A stretch of DNA of 64,000 nt from Zygnema cylindricum (taxonomy: Eukaryota > Streptophyta > Zygnematophyceae > Zygnematales > Zygnemataceae): contig JBBHKE010000660.1 of the NCBI GenBank assembly GCA_037447655.1, positions 180,016-244,015 of the forward strand, read 5' to 3'. This document shows positions 1 to 9,273 of this stretch, piece by piece. The translations under genes and the position numbers were made by a program. The first letter of the stretch is position 1; every line of letters starts with the position of its first letter. Below the pieces are notes generated by a model. It saw nothing but the letters and a program-made list of their open reading frames with translations. It searched no databases and had not been told where the DNA came from.

Positions 1-454
1 CCTTTATGGGGTTTTCTCTCCCCACTCCATCCCTTTGTGCCTCTTCCCTTTGTACTATTGGTCGACGTCGTATATTACGCCGAGGAAATGGAGGGTAGCG
101 ATGACGATACGGCAAGACAATACGTTGTCGAATATACGACTGCATGTTGCCCTCCATGTAAATCAGCCACACGTGACAAAAAAAAAAAAAAAAAAAAGGC
201 GGCTACACAAAAGGATGAGAGAATACAGGAGTTTGTCTTAAAATGGTTGTACGTAAAAAATAACGCATGAGGTTTTAACGCATCATATGCATTTAAAATA
301 TACTTACAGATTGTATTTTCGCGACGGCACGAAGTCGTCGCTAATCCAATCAATTTGATCATTCCAACAGTGTGGCGACGAAACGAAATTAGGAGATGTC
401 ACGGTTCACTGCTTATAAGATTCTAATAGTGGCAACGTGTCATGCCGCATGGTA
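1..454. other. Intergenic/repeat flank left of the gypsy element
   Basis: No gene is supported here. There is an A-tract near 179-197 and, at about 290-430, a stretch that is loosely collinear in the same orientation with about 10,870-11,040: both share ACTTACA, AAGTCGTCG, a GACGAAA block and a TCACGGTT-like block in the same order. The two copies could be badly diverged LTR ends of the gypsy element or subterminal repeats of an older DNA transposon; I cannot decide. Confidence 0.35.
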
Positions 455-720
455 TCGGACGCATGCGCGCACAATATTTTGCATGCGTACACGATATCGC
501 GCACGCACACGCACAATATTGTGCTCGCACGCGCGATATTCTGCATGCGTGCACGATACGGTGCACGCACACGCGTTATTGTGTCCACGCGCACGATATC
601 GTGCACGCGTTCACGATATTCGGCGGTGCGCGTGATTTCATTCACACGCGCACGATATCATTCTCGCACGCACGATATTTTAGCGTGCGTGTATGATTTT
701 CGGTCGCACGTGCGACCGCG
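455..720. repeat. Degenerate palindromic minisatellite (GCACGATATCGTGC type)
   Basis: Imperfect units of about 18-24 bases built on the self-complementary core GCACGATATCGTGC alternate with CGCACGCGC spacers. The array can fold on itself on either strand, and it produces similar low-complexity reading frames on both strands that are not genes. Weaker related sequence (TTTCGTGCG, GGTAC) continues to about 960. Confidence 0.65.
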
Positions 721-1132
721 ATTTATTTATGTTAGATGTGTACGCTATTCGCGTACACGTCTAATAGAACACATACTAATTTCGTGCGTGGGTACCATGT
801 CGTTTCGTGCGCAGGTACACATTTTTCAAGTATTTCGTGCGATACCATATATTTCGTGCGATATGTTTCGTTTCGTGCATACGCACGCGATTTGGGGAGT
901 ATCGACGTGAAGTATCGTTTGGAGGCGTATCGCGATTTCCGGGCGACGCGTCGATTCATATGTTTATTTAAGTCGCGAACCCATGTAGGTTCGCGCATAC
1001 ATGTAGTTAGGGAGGGTTTTTACTAGTGTTGGGTATCGAGGACCCATTGCCGATATTCGATATATATCGAATTTCATGTACCCGATATTCGATATATCGC
1101 TTCGATATATCGAATTTCAAATTATCGCGATA

Positions 1133-1212
1133 TATCGCCGATATATCGCCGATATATCGCCGATATATCGCCGATATATCGCCGATATATCGCCGATATA
1201 TCGTATCGACGA
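1133..1212. repeat. 11-bp minisatellite GATATATCGCC
   Basis: About seven uninterrupted copies of the 11-base unit GATATATCGCC lie inside the hAT-type MITE. The unit contains the palindrome CGATATATCG, so the array can form cruciforms. The same CGATATATCG words recur on the right side of the MITE. Confidence 0.85.
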
Positions 1213-1256
1213 TATATCGAATATGAAAATTTTAAATTTTTTTTTTTCAAAACCCA

Positions 1257-1294
1257 CCCCCCCCCCCCCCCCCCCCCCCCACTGAGCGCTCAGT

Positions 1295-1333
<39 letters not shown>
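1257..1333. repeat. C-tract / palindrome / G-tract hairpin
   Basis: A run of 24 C is followed by ACTGAGCGCTCAGT, a perfect palindrome, and then by a run of 39 G. Together they make a long inverted repeat whose stem is almost pure G:C, at the centre of the MITE. The G run could also form quadruplexes. Homopolymer lengths may be affected by sequencing error. Confidence 0.85.
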
Positions 1334-1336
<3 letters not shown>

Positions 1337-1564
1337 AATCCGTACGATTTTTCGTACGATTTGTCGTACGATTCTCCGTACACTTTTTCGTAAGGTTTTC
1401 CGTACTCTGACTGTACGGACACGAAATTTTTGCGATATATATCGCGATAATTTATGTTGGTCTCGGTACGATATATCGAGGATCCTCCTCGATCGATATT
1501 CGATATATCGAATATCGAAATTATCGCGATATGAATCTACCCGATACCCAACACTAGTTTTTAC

Positions 1565-3599
1565 CCTCGGACAGTGGATTATGCGGAACGTGCGGCAGAC
1601 AATGTTGGCCGCCTATTGGCCAACATTTTAAGTAGTTCTTTCATGTGAACTAGTCTAGACTTAGGTTAGGGTTTGCGTAGGCGTAGCGTAGCTAATACTT
1701 AGTCTATTTTCAGACTTAGAATTTCTAGCTTTTGGACAAGAATTTTCTCTTGGCGGCGGAGCTTTCTCTTGCTCTCTCTCTCACCGATTGCTCAAGTTTC
1801 CTCCTTTCTTTTGCTAGCTAGCTGTAGAGGCTAGATAGTTTACGTACATTCTCCTTTGTAATTTTGCCCACGCTTTTAATCGACGCGGCTCAAAGCCAAG
1901 TCCGGAAGGTTTCCCTCCAACTTGTGTCATTTTTGGGAAGTGGTGGATTGGAGTTCGTGTGGAGAAGCATCCGGATCCGGCTGCCCTTCCAACGGACAGC
2001 TAGACGGTTTGGGTGTTTGTTTTGTGTTGTTTGTATTTTCGGTTGGGAATGGAAGGGTGAATTTTGGCTGAATTTTGAGTTTTCCTTGTTTTTGGTTGGA
2101 ATTATTTATTTTGCTTCGTTGCTTTCGTACGAGATAACTCTTGTAAAGAATACGTTGAAGACCCAAGAGCCTAGTGGCTACCTTGTGGCTTAGTATTCTT
2201 GTCCAAAAGGCTTCGCATTTCAAAGGCTTTTATTTGAATTAAATTATTAAAAATATCAAATTTATTTTATAAAAAGAAAAAAATATCACCTTTCATTTTC
2301 AGTTTTAATTCATAGCTTGGTCTCTTCTATTTTCTTTCCAAATTACATTTCGTTTTCAGTTTTGCTTTGAAATAAAAATATTACAAAATTAATTAATTTT
2401 ATAAATTTTATTTTATAAAAAAAAAAAAAAAAAAAAAAAACATAATGTTTTTGTTTCCGCTATTTCTTTCTTTTAATCTTTGTCTCTTATTCTGTCACCA
2501 CTATATTTCTTGGCTTTAGTGTTAAACCTAAATTTTGTTCGAATTTAGGGTTGATCTGCAAAATTAGGGTTAATCTACAGAATTAGGGTTCGGAGGCAGA
2601 ATTAGGATTTTGGCTGCAAAATTAGGGTTGCAGCATATTTAGGGTTTATTCCTTTTGATTCCAGTCCTTAGGTCAGTATCCTTTTATTCTTTGGCTGCAG
2701 ATTTGGAGTCTTGGCCGTCTAGAATTAGGGTTTTCCTTTGGAATTAGGGTTTTCCAAGTGGAATTAGGGTTGACTGCTGGCTTTGGATTATTGTGGTCAC
2801 AAGTTGGGCTGTATATCTGGAGTTTGAGCGGCCTCGTACTTTATTCTAACACACGTTCCCTATCTATCGTATTTGTTTGTCTTATTGTTTATTTTTCTTC
2901 CACCGAACGCTATCTTCCCTCCCTTCCATTGATCCCCTAACATTCCACGACATACATCTTCACGGTACAAACGGGTCTTGCGGAGGATTATTTTGGAGAC
3001 GTTGCTCGGAGCGAATTTCGTGGAGTGAATTTTATCACAGGGAGCTGTGCAAAACCCGACTTGCTTCGAACAAGTTCGGTTCACCCTTAGTGCTCACCAA
3101 AGCACTAAAGGTGTCTGTAAGTAGCCGATGCCTTGCGGGTGCAAGAGCGTTCCGATTTAGTGTGGACACTCGTGTAGGGGATCGGTGTGGAAGGGTTCCA
3201 TAGTGAACCTTTTTTATAGAGCATTTGCATTTTCCGGCTTTCCCTGCATGCTATCTGGCCCTAAGTGGCCTTGGATTTTCTTGTGACTATCTGGAGTGGG
3301 ATTTCTTGCTAGATCTTGCCGTGGGTGGCACTTTGTAGACCTTTTCCCGGCTGTGTTCTTGTAGATCTGCACCCTAGGGTGCCTAGATAGCAATTTTCTT
3401 GTTTTTATAGATCTAGCCCTTTGGCCTTGCCAACTGTTTGCAGGGTAGAGGTTTTGGTAAACCGACTTCTTGCTAGATACGACCATCGGGTCTTGATAGT
3501 GACTGGTGTGTTGACTGGACGAGTGGATTAGTTTGACATGTGTTGCATCTCGATTAGGTCTTGCCAAACATTTCATTATTGTAGTCAGGGTTTTCCCCT
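1565..3599 (+). other. Presumed 5' LTR/leader region of the gypsy element; no gene
   Basis: No reading frame with recognisable content lies between the MITE and the gag start at 3600. The stretch is T-rich, contains poly-A and AT-rich blocks (2,230-2,440), the telo-box-like cluster (2,540-2,780), and a less AT-rich part (3,000-3,600) that looks like the untranslated leader of the retrotransposon. I could not find a convincing primer binding site or delimit the 5' LTR. Confidence 0.4.
2540..2780 (+). repeat. Cluster of telo-box-like AATTAGGGTT motifs
   Basis: Nine occurrences of AATTAGGGTT or close variants (AATTTAGGGTT, TATTTAGGGTTT, AATTAGGATT) lie in 240 bases, spaced roughly 18-25 bases apart apart from one gap. 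The core TTAGGGTT is the reverse complement of the plant telo-box AAACCCTAA, a known regulatory element bound by telomere-repeat-binding proteins. This is not a telomere array, because the motifs are separated by unrelated sequence. A regulatory role is inference. Confidence 0.55.
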
Positions 3600-4859
3600 T
3601 TGTTTGTGCCCACAGATTGGGATAACCTTCATTATTTATCCGAGTCCACCCAAAGAGGTACACTGTATCGTCCTCCGCAGATAAATCCTTCGGATTTTCC
3701 CGAATCATGGACCACATCCGATCCGATTACGAATCGCAGATCGTCGTCAGTGCGGTCTGGTCTCACATCTACGTCATCTGTGTCCTCGGTTTCATCTAGG
3801 TCACAACTAGAGGGGACCGAAGAAGACTTCCTAGAGGAAACCTTTCCTACTCCTCACACTCGTAGGTCCCCTATCAGCCCATCTTTGGCACAACCGGCCA
3901 ATCCTTCCCTTTATGACATGGCTTTCTCTTCAGAGGGATCCATGGGAAGGATGCAATTCTGCTTTTCCAGATTAAAGGACACCATGTCCTTGTCGCATTT
4001 CCGTATGTTATACAATACGGAAATGAGGGATTTAGCATTTAGATATCAGGATAGGTTTGACCTCTGTGTCGCTTTTTCCCTACACGGTCGATACCTTCGT
4101 GGTACGGCCCGCACACTCTACACTCGCAAGTACAAGGATGTGCTTCCGATGACAAAGTACGTGGCTCCCTTTGCGGGGTTACCAGAAGTCTTAGGCCAAG
4201 TGGATATCCCATATCAGGCACCAAGACCAGTAGTATTAGATGCCAATGGGGACGAGTTGTATCCAGCTATCCCCGAGGTTCCCCGTCAGTATGCAGTGGC
4301 TGCCCGAGCGGCGGTCCCAGCTAGAGCGGGGGGCACCATTCCCTTACGTGACCCTCTCTCAGTCATGTTTGACATCCTCCAAGAGGAGTACCAGATGCAA
4401 AATCCGGATCAGATCAAAGAGTTAATGAACTTCGAGCGTAGGCCAGGTGAAACTGCCCCTGCCTTGCGAGATCGGATGGAAACTCTGCGTGAAGCATTAC
4501 CGGACCTCATGTCCGATGCGAAGGCTGCCCAAAAATTTGTGGGACAGTTTCCAGGTCCTTCAAAGAGGTTTATCCCAAACCACCTCAGCCAGATGTATGG
4601 ACTGAAATTCACCTTTAAGCAAGTGGCTCAGTACGCGGTAGAGTATGAGATGCAGACATCGTGGTGGGATGCCCATGAGCGTTCCAAACCTCCTCACAGA
4701 GAACCGGTTAATCTATCTCCTCCTCCACCTAAATTCCCATGGCCTCCTAATAGGCCCCAGAAGACGCCGGCCATAAGAACTCCACCCGTTAGTCCCGAAA
4801 ACCGAATGTGTTTCCGATGTGGAAAAACCGGGCAGGATGCCCGCATGTGTCTTGACTAG
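3600..4859 (+). CDS. gag: Gypsy Gag polyprotein (first part, to in-frame TAG)
   Basis: 419 codons. It would form the capsid/nucleocapsid of the retrotransposon particle in the cytoplasm. The N-terminal 100 residues are Ser/Thr/Pro-rich; the middle (about residues 110-370) is the capsid-like part with a PGETAPALRDRMETLREALP helix-type segment; a Pro-rich linker follows. Near the C-terminus is a zinc-knuckle-like CFRCGKTGQDARMC in which the usual His is not in place. The frame stops at TAG (4857-4859), but the same frame continues at once with a proper knuckle CTHCHQKEHYVNRC, so the stop splits the nucleocapsid domain. It is probably a CAG-to-TAG change; programmed readthrough is possible but the position inside the domain argues against it. 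The start is the first ATG of the open frame; the true start could be elsewhere. Confidence 0.75.
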   Translation: MFVPTDWDNLHYLSESTQRGTLYRPPQINPSDFPESWTTSDPITNRRSSSVRSGLTSTSSVSSVSSRSQLEGTEEDFLEETFPTPHTRRSPISPSLAQPANPSLYDMAFSSEGSMGRMQFCFSRLKDTMSLSHFRMLYNTEMRDLAFRYQDRFDLCVAFSLHGRYLRGTARTLYTRKYKDVLPMTKYVAPFAGLPEVLGQVDIPYQAPRPVVLDANGDELYPAIPEVPRQYAVAARAAVPARAGGTIPLRDPLSVMFDILQEEYQMQNPDQIKELMNFERRPGETAPALRDRMETLREALPDLMSDAKAAQKFVGQFPGPSKRFIPNHLSQMYGLKFTFKQVAQYAVEYEMQTSWWDAHERSKPPHREPVNLSPPPPKFPWPPNRPQKTPAIRTPPVSPENRMCFRCGKTGQDARMCLD

Positions 4860-6188
4860 GTGGCCACTTGCACTCATTGCCACCAAAAGGAACATTATGT
4901 CAATCGGTGCCACATCAAGGACCCTAATTTCACCTATCAAAATCAGATAAAGAACGCTGGAATTCCAACCCGTTCCGCGAAACCAGTCACTCCGCCTAAG
5001 GAGACTGGGAAAGAGGAAGCTCCCCCTAAGATCTCTTGTAGAGAGAGAGAGAAGGCCGAGCTTCAAGCCACAATGGCGGCCATGATAAAAGAGCAATTTG
5101 CAGCTTTCATGGCGGAAATGAAACCTCAGTTTACTGGGATGGCCAGGACCGTTGTCCACATGCCGCCGTTGGCTGGGCGAACCCTTCGGGATTCCACCGT
5201 CCAACAACGGGTTACCACATTTGAAAAGGGCTCAGCAGATCATAACGGAGTGGGCAAATTACAAAATTCTCGTGTCCCACTCTCATTTGCAAAAGAGCCT
5301 CTGCCTTCCCTACCGGACACAGTTTATACCATCGCGGCAGAGGCACTGACCATATTGGATGGCACTATTCATGAGGCTCATCGGGTAAAGGAGCGATTAA
5401 GTATTCTTTCTGCAATGTTGGAAGATGTACCGAAAGCCCTTCCCCTCGTTGATGAGGTCGCAGCAGCAGCCGCTTTGAGGGCTCTGCAGTTAAACCGCAG
5501 CCTCTCAGCGGTTCAACCCGTTACTACGGAAGAGCGTGGTAATCTCGATCCCCATATCAGTTTCCTTGATAACTCACGGGGATCATTCTCAGTGAACGGT
5601 GTTCACCCCACTCTTCCTCTCATGGACACCGGGGCCAAACCCGTGATCCTCGGATCCGGATTTGCGCTCAAGCTTGGTCTGACAGCAGACAAGCTTCAGG
5701 CGACCACTACCCGTCTTCTTACTTCGGCTGGGACCACGGAGCCGGTCCTCGGAATCACAAAGGACCCGCTCATCTTTCGGTTTGAGACAGGAACCGAAAA
5801 TGAGTCCGTTGAAATTGTTGTCAGAGCATTAGTCACTAAATGTGACGACTATGAGTGTTTGGTGGGTCAAGACGTTATATTCCGAATTGGCGGTGGTGTG
5901 GACATGCACGACCAAACATTTTCTTACCGACCGACACACTTTCCGGAGCGCAAAATCTGCCTCCCTCTCATTTCAGCCCGCCGACCTTTGCCCACTATGG
6001 CTCACTCGGCTACGGCTCTTCCCGCATTTTTGGGGAACTCCGTTGGGGAGGAAATTTTCCACTCTCTTCGGCCGAAGAAATTATACGGGATAGTTCTCCC
6101 TTACCCGAGCTCTTTGCGGAATCGGGTTTTCTTATATATTCTCACACCTTTGACAATATTTACAAGTCCACATTATCTATTCCATTAA
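4860..6188 (+). CDS. Gypsy zinc knuckle, linker and aspartic protease
   Basis: This continues the gag frame after the TAG, without a start codon at the junction. It opens with a CX2CX4HX4C knuckle (CTHCHQKEHYVNRC, about 4,872-4,913), which binds RNA in Gag. A Lys/Glu-rich linker follows (KEQFAAFMAEMK region). The retropepsin-like protease lies at about 5,590-5,930: PLMDTGAKPVILG carries the catalytic D-T-G, followed by LGLTADKL and the later CLVGQDVI segment, which matches the second half of gypsy proteases. It would cleave Gag-Pol. From about 6,000 the frame loses sense; the continuing protein moves to the frame that encodes the methyltransferase, so a frameshift lies near 6,050-6,110. Confidence 0.7.
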   Translation: MATCTHCHQKEHYVNRCHIKDPNFTYQNQIKNAGIPTRSAKPVTPPKETGKEEAPPKISCREREKAELQATMAAMIKEQFAAFMAEMKPQFTGMARTVVHMPPLAGRTLRDSTVQQRVTTFEKGSADHNGVGKLQNSRVPLSFAKEPLPSLPDTVYTIAAEALTILDGTIHEAHRVKERLSILSAMLEDVPKALPLVDEVAAAAALRALQLNRSLSAVQPVTTEERGNLDPHISFLDNSRGSFSVNGVHPTLPLMDTGAKPVILGSGFALKLGLTADKLQATTTRLLTSAGTTEPVLGITKDPLIFRFETGTENESVEIVVRALVTKCDDYECLVGQDVIFRIGGGVDMHDQTFSYRPTHFPERKICLPLISARRPLPTMAHSATALPAFLGNSVGEEIFHSLRPKKLYGIVLPYPSSLRNRVFLYILTPLTIFTSPHYLFH

Positions 6189-7219
6189 CAACTATCCCTT
6201 CTATACCTACGGTTGCAACCGATCCTTCGGGTTTCTTTCCAATCAGTTGGAAGCCTGTACAGTTGAATCCTCATACAGACGGGGTCGTTATTTTAGATCT
6301 ATTCGCTAGGATCGGAACTTCACTATTGTCATGTTTACGGAATGGTTTCCTCATCCGTCACTACTATGCAGTAGAAATTGATGCATTAGCTAGAAAAGCA
6401 CAATTGCACCGCTGTAATCTCCTGCATTCACAGTATCCATAGTTGTTTCCAAAATCAGCCTTTCTACACATGCACACTGCTCTTCCACAAGACATCCGCA
6501 TCCTTAGTAATCATCACCTACGGGATGTCGAACCGATAGACCTTGTTTTCAGGGGGTGGGAGTGTCAAGGCATGTCTCGGGCCGGCAAAGGTCTTGGTTT
6601 GGCGGATCTCCGTACCAAATTGTTTTTTGAGCTTTTGAGGGTTGTTCATTTTCTTCAAACCATGGCCAAGCCTGTCGGATACATTTTAGAGAACGTTGTT
6701 GCTTATAATGATCTTCGGCCTACAGTCTTGGCTGACTATAAACGCATAGAACACCTTATCGGACCCCCGCTAATTATTGATGCCGCTCGGCATGGGTCCT
6801 TGGCACATCGGGTTTGCTCTAAATGGACAAACCTAATCGATGTTGGTCGTCTTCGTGAGGCTAATTTGTTTGTAAGACCTCCCACTACAGACATTACGAC
6901 CGTTTTGCTTCCCTTTCACCAAGTCCAATCATGTGTCCAAACTGACTACCCTCCGAATTACAACATTAATGTACCCTGCCAACCACTCAAGGTCCTTCCT
7001 ACTTTAGTGTCTTACCCTAATACCCATGCAAGCTCTCATAACAATCCAGGCATGCTTCAGAATAATGTTACTGGAGAGTTAGAGGAGCCTAGGGCCACAG
7101 AACGGGAGCATCTCATGCATTTTTTTACAAGCACTGTGCGGCCCCCGGCCTTACGGATAGACAGCGTTGCACTTTGTTGGGTAGGGTCACCGATCCTTAG
7201 TCGTTATCATTTGTCTTAG
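6110..7219 (+). pseudogene. DNMT3-like DNA cytosine-5 methyltransferase domain inside gypsy pol
   Basis: This domain would transfer methyl groups from S-adenosylmethionine to cytosine in DNA. Motifs appear in the canonical, non-permuted order: motif I VILDLFARIGTS (from about 6,284; SAM binding), motif IV RGWECQGMSRAGKG with the catalytic Cys codon at 6563-6565, then KGLGLADLRTKLFFELLRV, motif VI YILENVVAY, motif VIII IDAARHGSLAHRVCSKWTNL, and motif IX-like TEREHLMHF. ENVVA and IDA..S.AHR..W.NL are DNMT3 signatures rather than DNMT1, CMT or DRM. Lesions: TAG at 6440-6442 between motifs I and IV, PCQ changed to ECQ, the motif VIII R-x-R changed to R-x-C, and a frameshift near 7,217 in the motif X area. 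It sits between protease and reverse transcriptase in the same transcriptional sense. The DNMT call is strong; this copy being inactive is also clear. Confidence 0.88.
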
Positions 7220-7593
7220 GTCGCGGCCTTGCAGCTGGTCGCTACGCACAGAATCAACCCGTGCAACCAGCTGGGGGGGGGGGTACGATGGCTCCTTCAC
7301 GTCATGTTTCCTCTGGCACCTCTCTTTGTCTCAAGGGAAATCCATTGCAATATTTTCTCTTCCCTTCTCTCACAACTGCGGTTAAGGACATCTCTATCTA
7401 TGATTTCCACAACTCTAGTCATGTGTCTTGTGAAATCCCGGCCCATATAGCCGTTCAATCCACAATATCATCGTTTCCCGGTCTGGCACCACACTGGACA
7501 TCTGCATTTCCGACGCGTAGCTGGCACCACAGGGTGAACTACTTGCAGCAGACATCGAAAATGCGAGTTAGGCCTCTCCCTTATCGCCGATGA
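7220..7593 (+). pseudogene. Linker between methyltransferase and RT (frameshifted)
   Basis: After the TAG at 7217-7219 the sense frame appears to continue as LGRGLAAGRYAQNQP, shifted relative to the methyltransferase frame, followed by a G9-G10 tract (about 7,273-7,282) that is itself a likely slippage site. The open stretch runs to TGA at 7591-7593 and has no recognisable domain. It probably joins the methyltransferase C-terminus to the RT. Confidence 0.45.
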
Positions 7594-7615
7594 GCAAATT
7601 GCATTTGCTCAGGCA

Positions 7616-8911
7616 ATGGAAGCTTTCACTATTAAGAGTCCGGAGACGCCCAAGTGGAAGTTCGGTTCCAGTCTCACAATGGCGGAACAGGCACTATTAA
7701 GTGACACAGTCACCCGTCATATAGATGCGTTTGCTTTCTCCATGAATGACCTTGGACGTCATTCTACTTACAAAATGTCTATCGACCTTGAAGACGATCG
7801 ACCTATCTTTAAGCCGAAACACCGTCTCTCTGAAATGGAATGGGAGATGGTGGACAAAAGATGCGCTGAATTGGAAGAAGCCGGTCTAATCTATCGGTCG
7901 GATTCCACCTTTGCCGCCCCCACAGTCATGCCTAGGAAGAAAGATTCCGACGGAAATTTTACTGAGCGAAGAATGTGTGGGGACTATCGAGAGCTCAATG
8001 CTCGGACCGTTCAAGACCGCCACCCTATGCCTCTAGCGGAGGAAATATTTGACCATGTAGGTGGTGCAAAGTTCTTTAGCATTCTTGACTTGCGTCAAGG
8101 GTTTAACCAGATTGAAATCGAGGAAAGAGATCGGCATAAAACTGCATTTTGGGGCAGTGATGGTCGGTGGGAATGGGCAGTCATGCCTTTCGGTCTTAAA
8201 AACGCACCCGCCGTGTTTCAAAAAGTCATGGATTCGGTGCTGGGTGGATGTAAATTTGCCCGGTGCTACATCGATGACTTGATAATCGCTTCCGCCACGG
8301 TCGAGGAACACGCCCGCCATATTGAGTGGGTTCTCACCGAGTTGAAGAAAGTCGGGCTGAAGTGTCACCCAGCCAAGTGTACGTTCGGTGCGGAGGGAGT
8401 GCCCTACCTCGGCCATTTTATTTCGGCTGAGGGCATCACCCCCTTGGAAGCTAAGGTAGAGGCAATCACGAAATTGCCAGCTCCCACAGATCTCACTAGT
8501 CTGAGGGCTTTTCTCGGACTAGCCAATTATTACCGTCGGTTTGTACTAAATTTTAGTACGATTGCTTCTCCCCTCAATGACCTTCTCAAAAAAGAAGTGC
8601 CTTTTGTTTGGGGACCCGCCCAAGTAGAAGCGTTTCAAAAACTGAAAACCGCCCTCTCTAGCGCTCCCATTCTTCGACCTCCTAACCACAAGCTTCCCTT
8701 TTGCCTACAAACCGATTTCGGGAAGCCAGGCATTGCGGCTATTTTAACGCAAAGAGAGTTGAATGGAGAGGAATACGTAGTGGCATACGCTAGCCGGAGC
8801 AATAACCGAGCTGAATCTAATTACAGTAGTTATGAGGGTGAATGTCTCGCGCGGTATGGGGTATTGTTCATTTTCGACATTATCTTTACGGCAAGCCATT
8901 CACGCTCCTAA
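7616..8911 (+). CDS. Gypsy reverse transcriptase and first half of RNase H
   Basis: 431 codons. It copies the element RNA to DNA. The RT spans about residues 60-290: KPKHRLSEMEWEMVDKRC, RMCGDYRELNARTVQDRHPM, FSILDLRQGFNQIEI, MPFGLKNAPAVFQKVMD and the catalytic box CYIDDLIIAS, then YLGHFIS and LRAFLGLANYYRRF. The RNase H begins near residue 350 (FCLQTDFGKPGIAAIL, EEYVVAYASR, NYSSYEGECLA). At about 8,850 the frame breaks; the rest of RNase H continues one frame over, so the last 20 or so residues here are out of frame. The ATG at 7616 is simply the first Met in the open stretch; in the polyprotein no start is needed. Confidence 0.9.
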   Translation: MEAFTIKSPETPKWKFGSSLTMAEQALLSDTVTRHIDAFAFSMNDLGRHSTYKMSIDLEDDRPIFKPKHRLSEMEWEMVDKRCAELEEAGLIYRSDSTFAAPTVMPRKKDSDGNFTERRMCGDYRELNARTVQDRHPMPLAEEIFDHVGGAKFFSILDLRQGFNQIEIEERDRHKTAFWGSDGRWEWAVMPFGLKNAPAVFQKVMDSVLGGCKFARCYIDDLIIASATVEEHARHIEWVLTELKKVGLKCHPAKCTFGAEGVPYLGHFISAEGITPLEAKVEAITKLPAPTDLTSLRAFLGLANYYRRFVLNFSTIASPLNDLLKKEVPFVWGPAQVEAFQKLKTALSSAPILRPPNHKLPFCLQTDFGKPGIAAILTQRELNGEEYVVAYASRSNNRAESNYSSYEGECLARYGVLFIFDIIFTASHSRS

Positions 8912-9273
8912 TTGACCATCAACCCCTTCATTGGTTGATGACCAACGATAAGCTTTCAGAGAAACAAGCCCGATGGGCTTTAATTTTACAAGAGTACGAC
9001 GTTGAGATCATCTATCGGCCCGGTTTGTTAAGCTTGAACGCCGACAGGATTTCTCGGAATCCACTACCCCGGACCACCGATAACGGTGTCCGGCAAGATT
9101 TCGCCGAGGACGAGGTACCGGCCATGTCGGCTGGTTCCTATATCACTTACTGTCTTTCTTCTATTCCTCATCCTCGGCCGGCCACAGATCCGTGGCGCGA
9201 CGACCCATTAATCCTCTTCCTCTCCTCTCAAACGTTTCGGCCCGGTACTACCGCCGAAGAGGAAGACCAGTAA
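8842..9273 (+). pseudogene. Gypsy RNase H C-terminal part and connection
   Basis: This is the shifted continuation of RNase H: AVWGIVHFRHYLYGKPF, LLIDHQPLHWLM with its catalytic-region Asp, then EIIYRPGLLSLNADRISR, the standard tail of gypsy RNase H (HxPG..N..AD..SR) with N for the usual A/V. It overlaps the previous frame by about 70 bases because of a frameshift near 8,850. It ends in a less conserved acidic linker before the integrase. Confidence 0.8.

Larger units (their letters stand above)
1016..1564. mobile_element. hAT-type MITE with 8-bp target site duplication
   Basis: The element itself is 1024-1556. It begins TAGTGTTGGGTATCG and ends with the exact reverse complement CGATACCCAACACTA. 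It is flanked on both sides by the identical octamer GTTTTTAC (1016-1023 and 1557-1564). Eight-base target duplication and a TAGTG-type terminus are hallmarks of the hAT superfamily. There is no coding capacity: the interior is made of GATATATCGCC repeats, a C-tract/G-tract hairpin and CGTACG-type short palindromes. A 201-bp relative lies at 35,488-35,688. It is inserted in the leader of the gypsy element. Confidence 0.88.

Noticed and set aside
396-1026. Several open frames rich in Arg, His, Tyr on both strands
   Set aside because: They reflect the palindromic minisatellite; both strands give similar peptides and there is no domain.
1117-1422. Open frames with poly-Pro and poly-Gly
   Set aside because: They arise from the C- and G-homopolymers and GATATATC repeats of the MITE.
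2540-2780. Interstitial telomere array
   Set aside because: The TTAGGG-like motifs are spaced by unrelated bases and not in tandem; telo-box cluster is the better reading.
6110-7219. Bacterial restriction-modification methyltransferase from contamination
   Set aside because: It is embedded in frame order between gypsy protease and RT and has DNMT3-type signatures.
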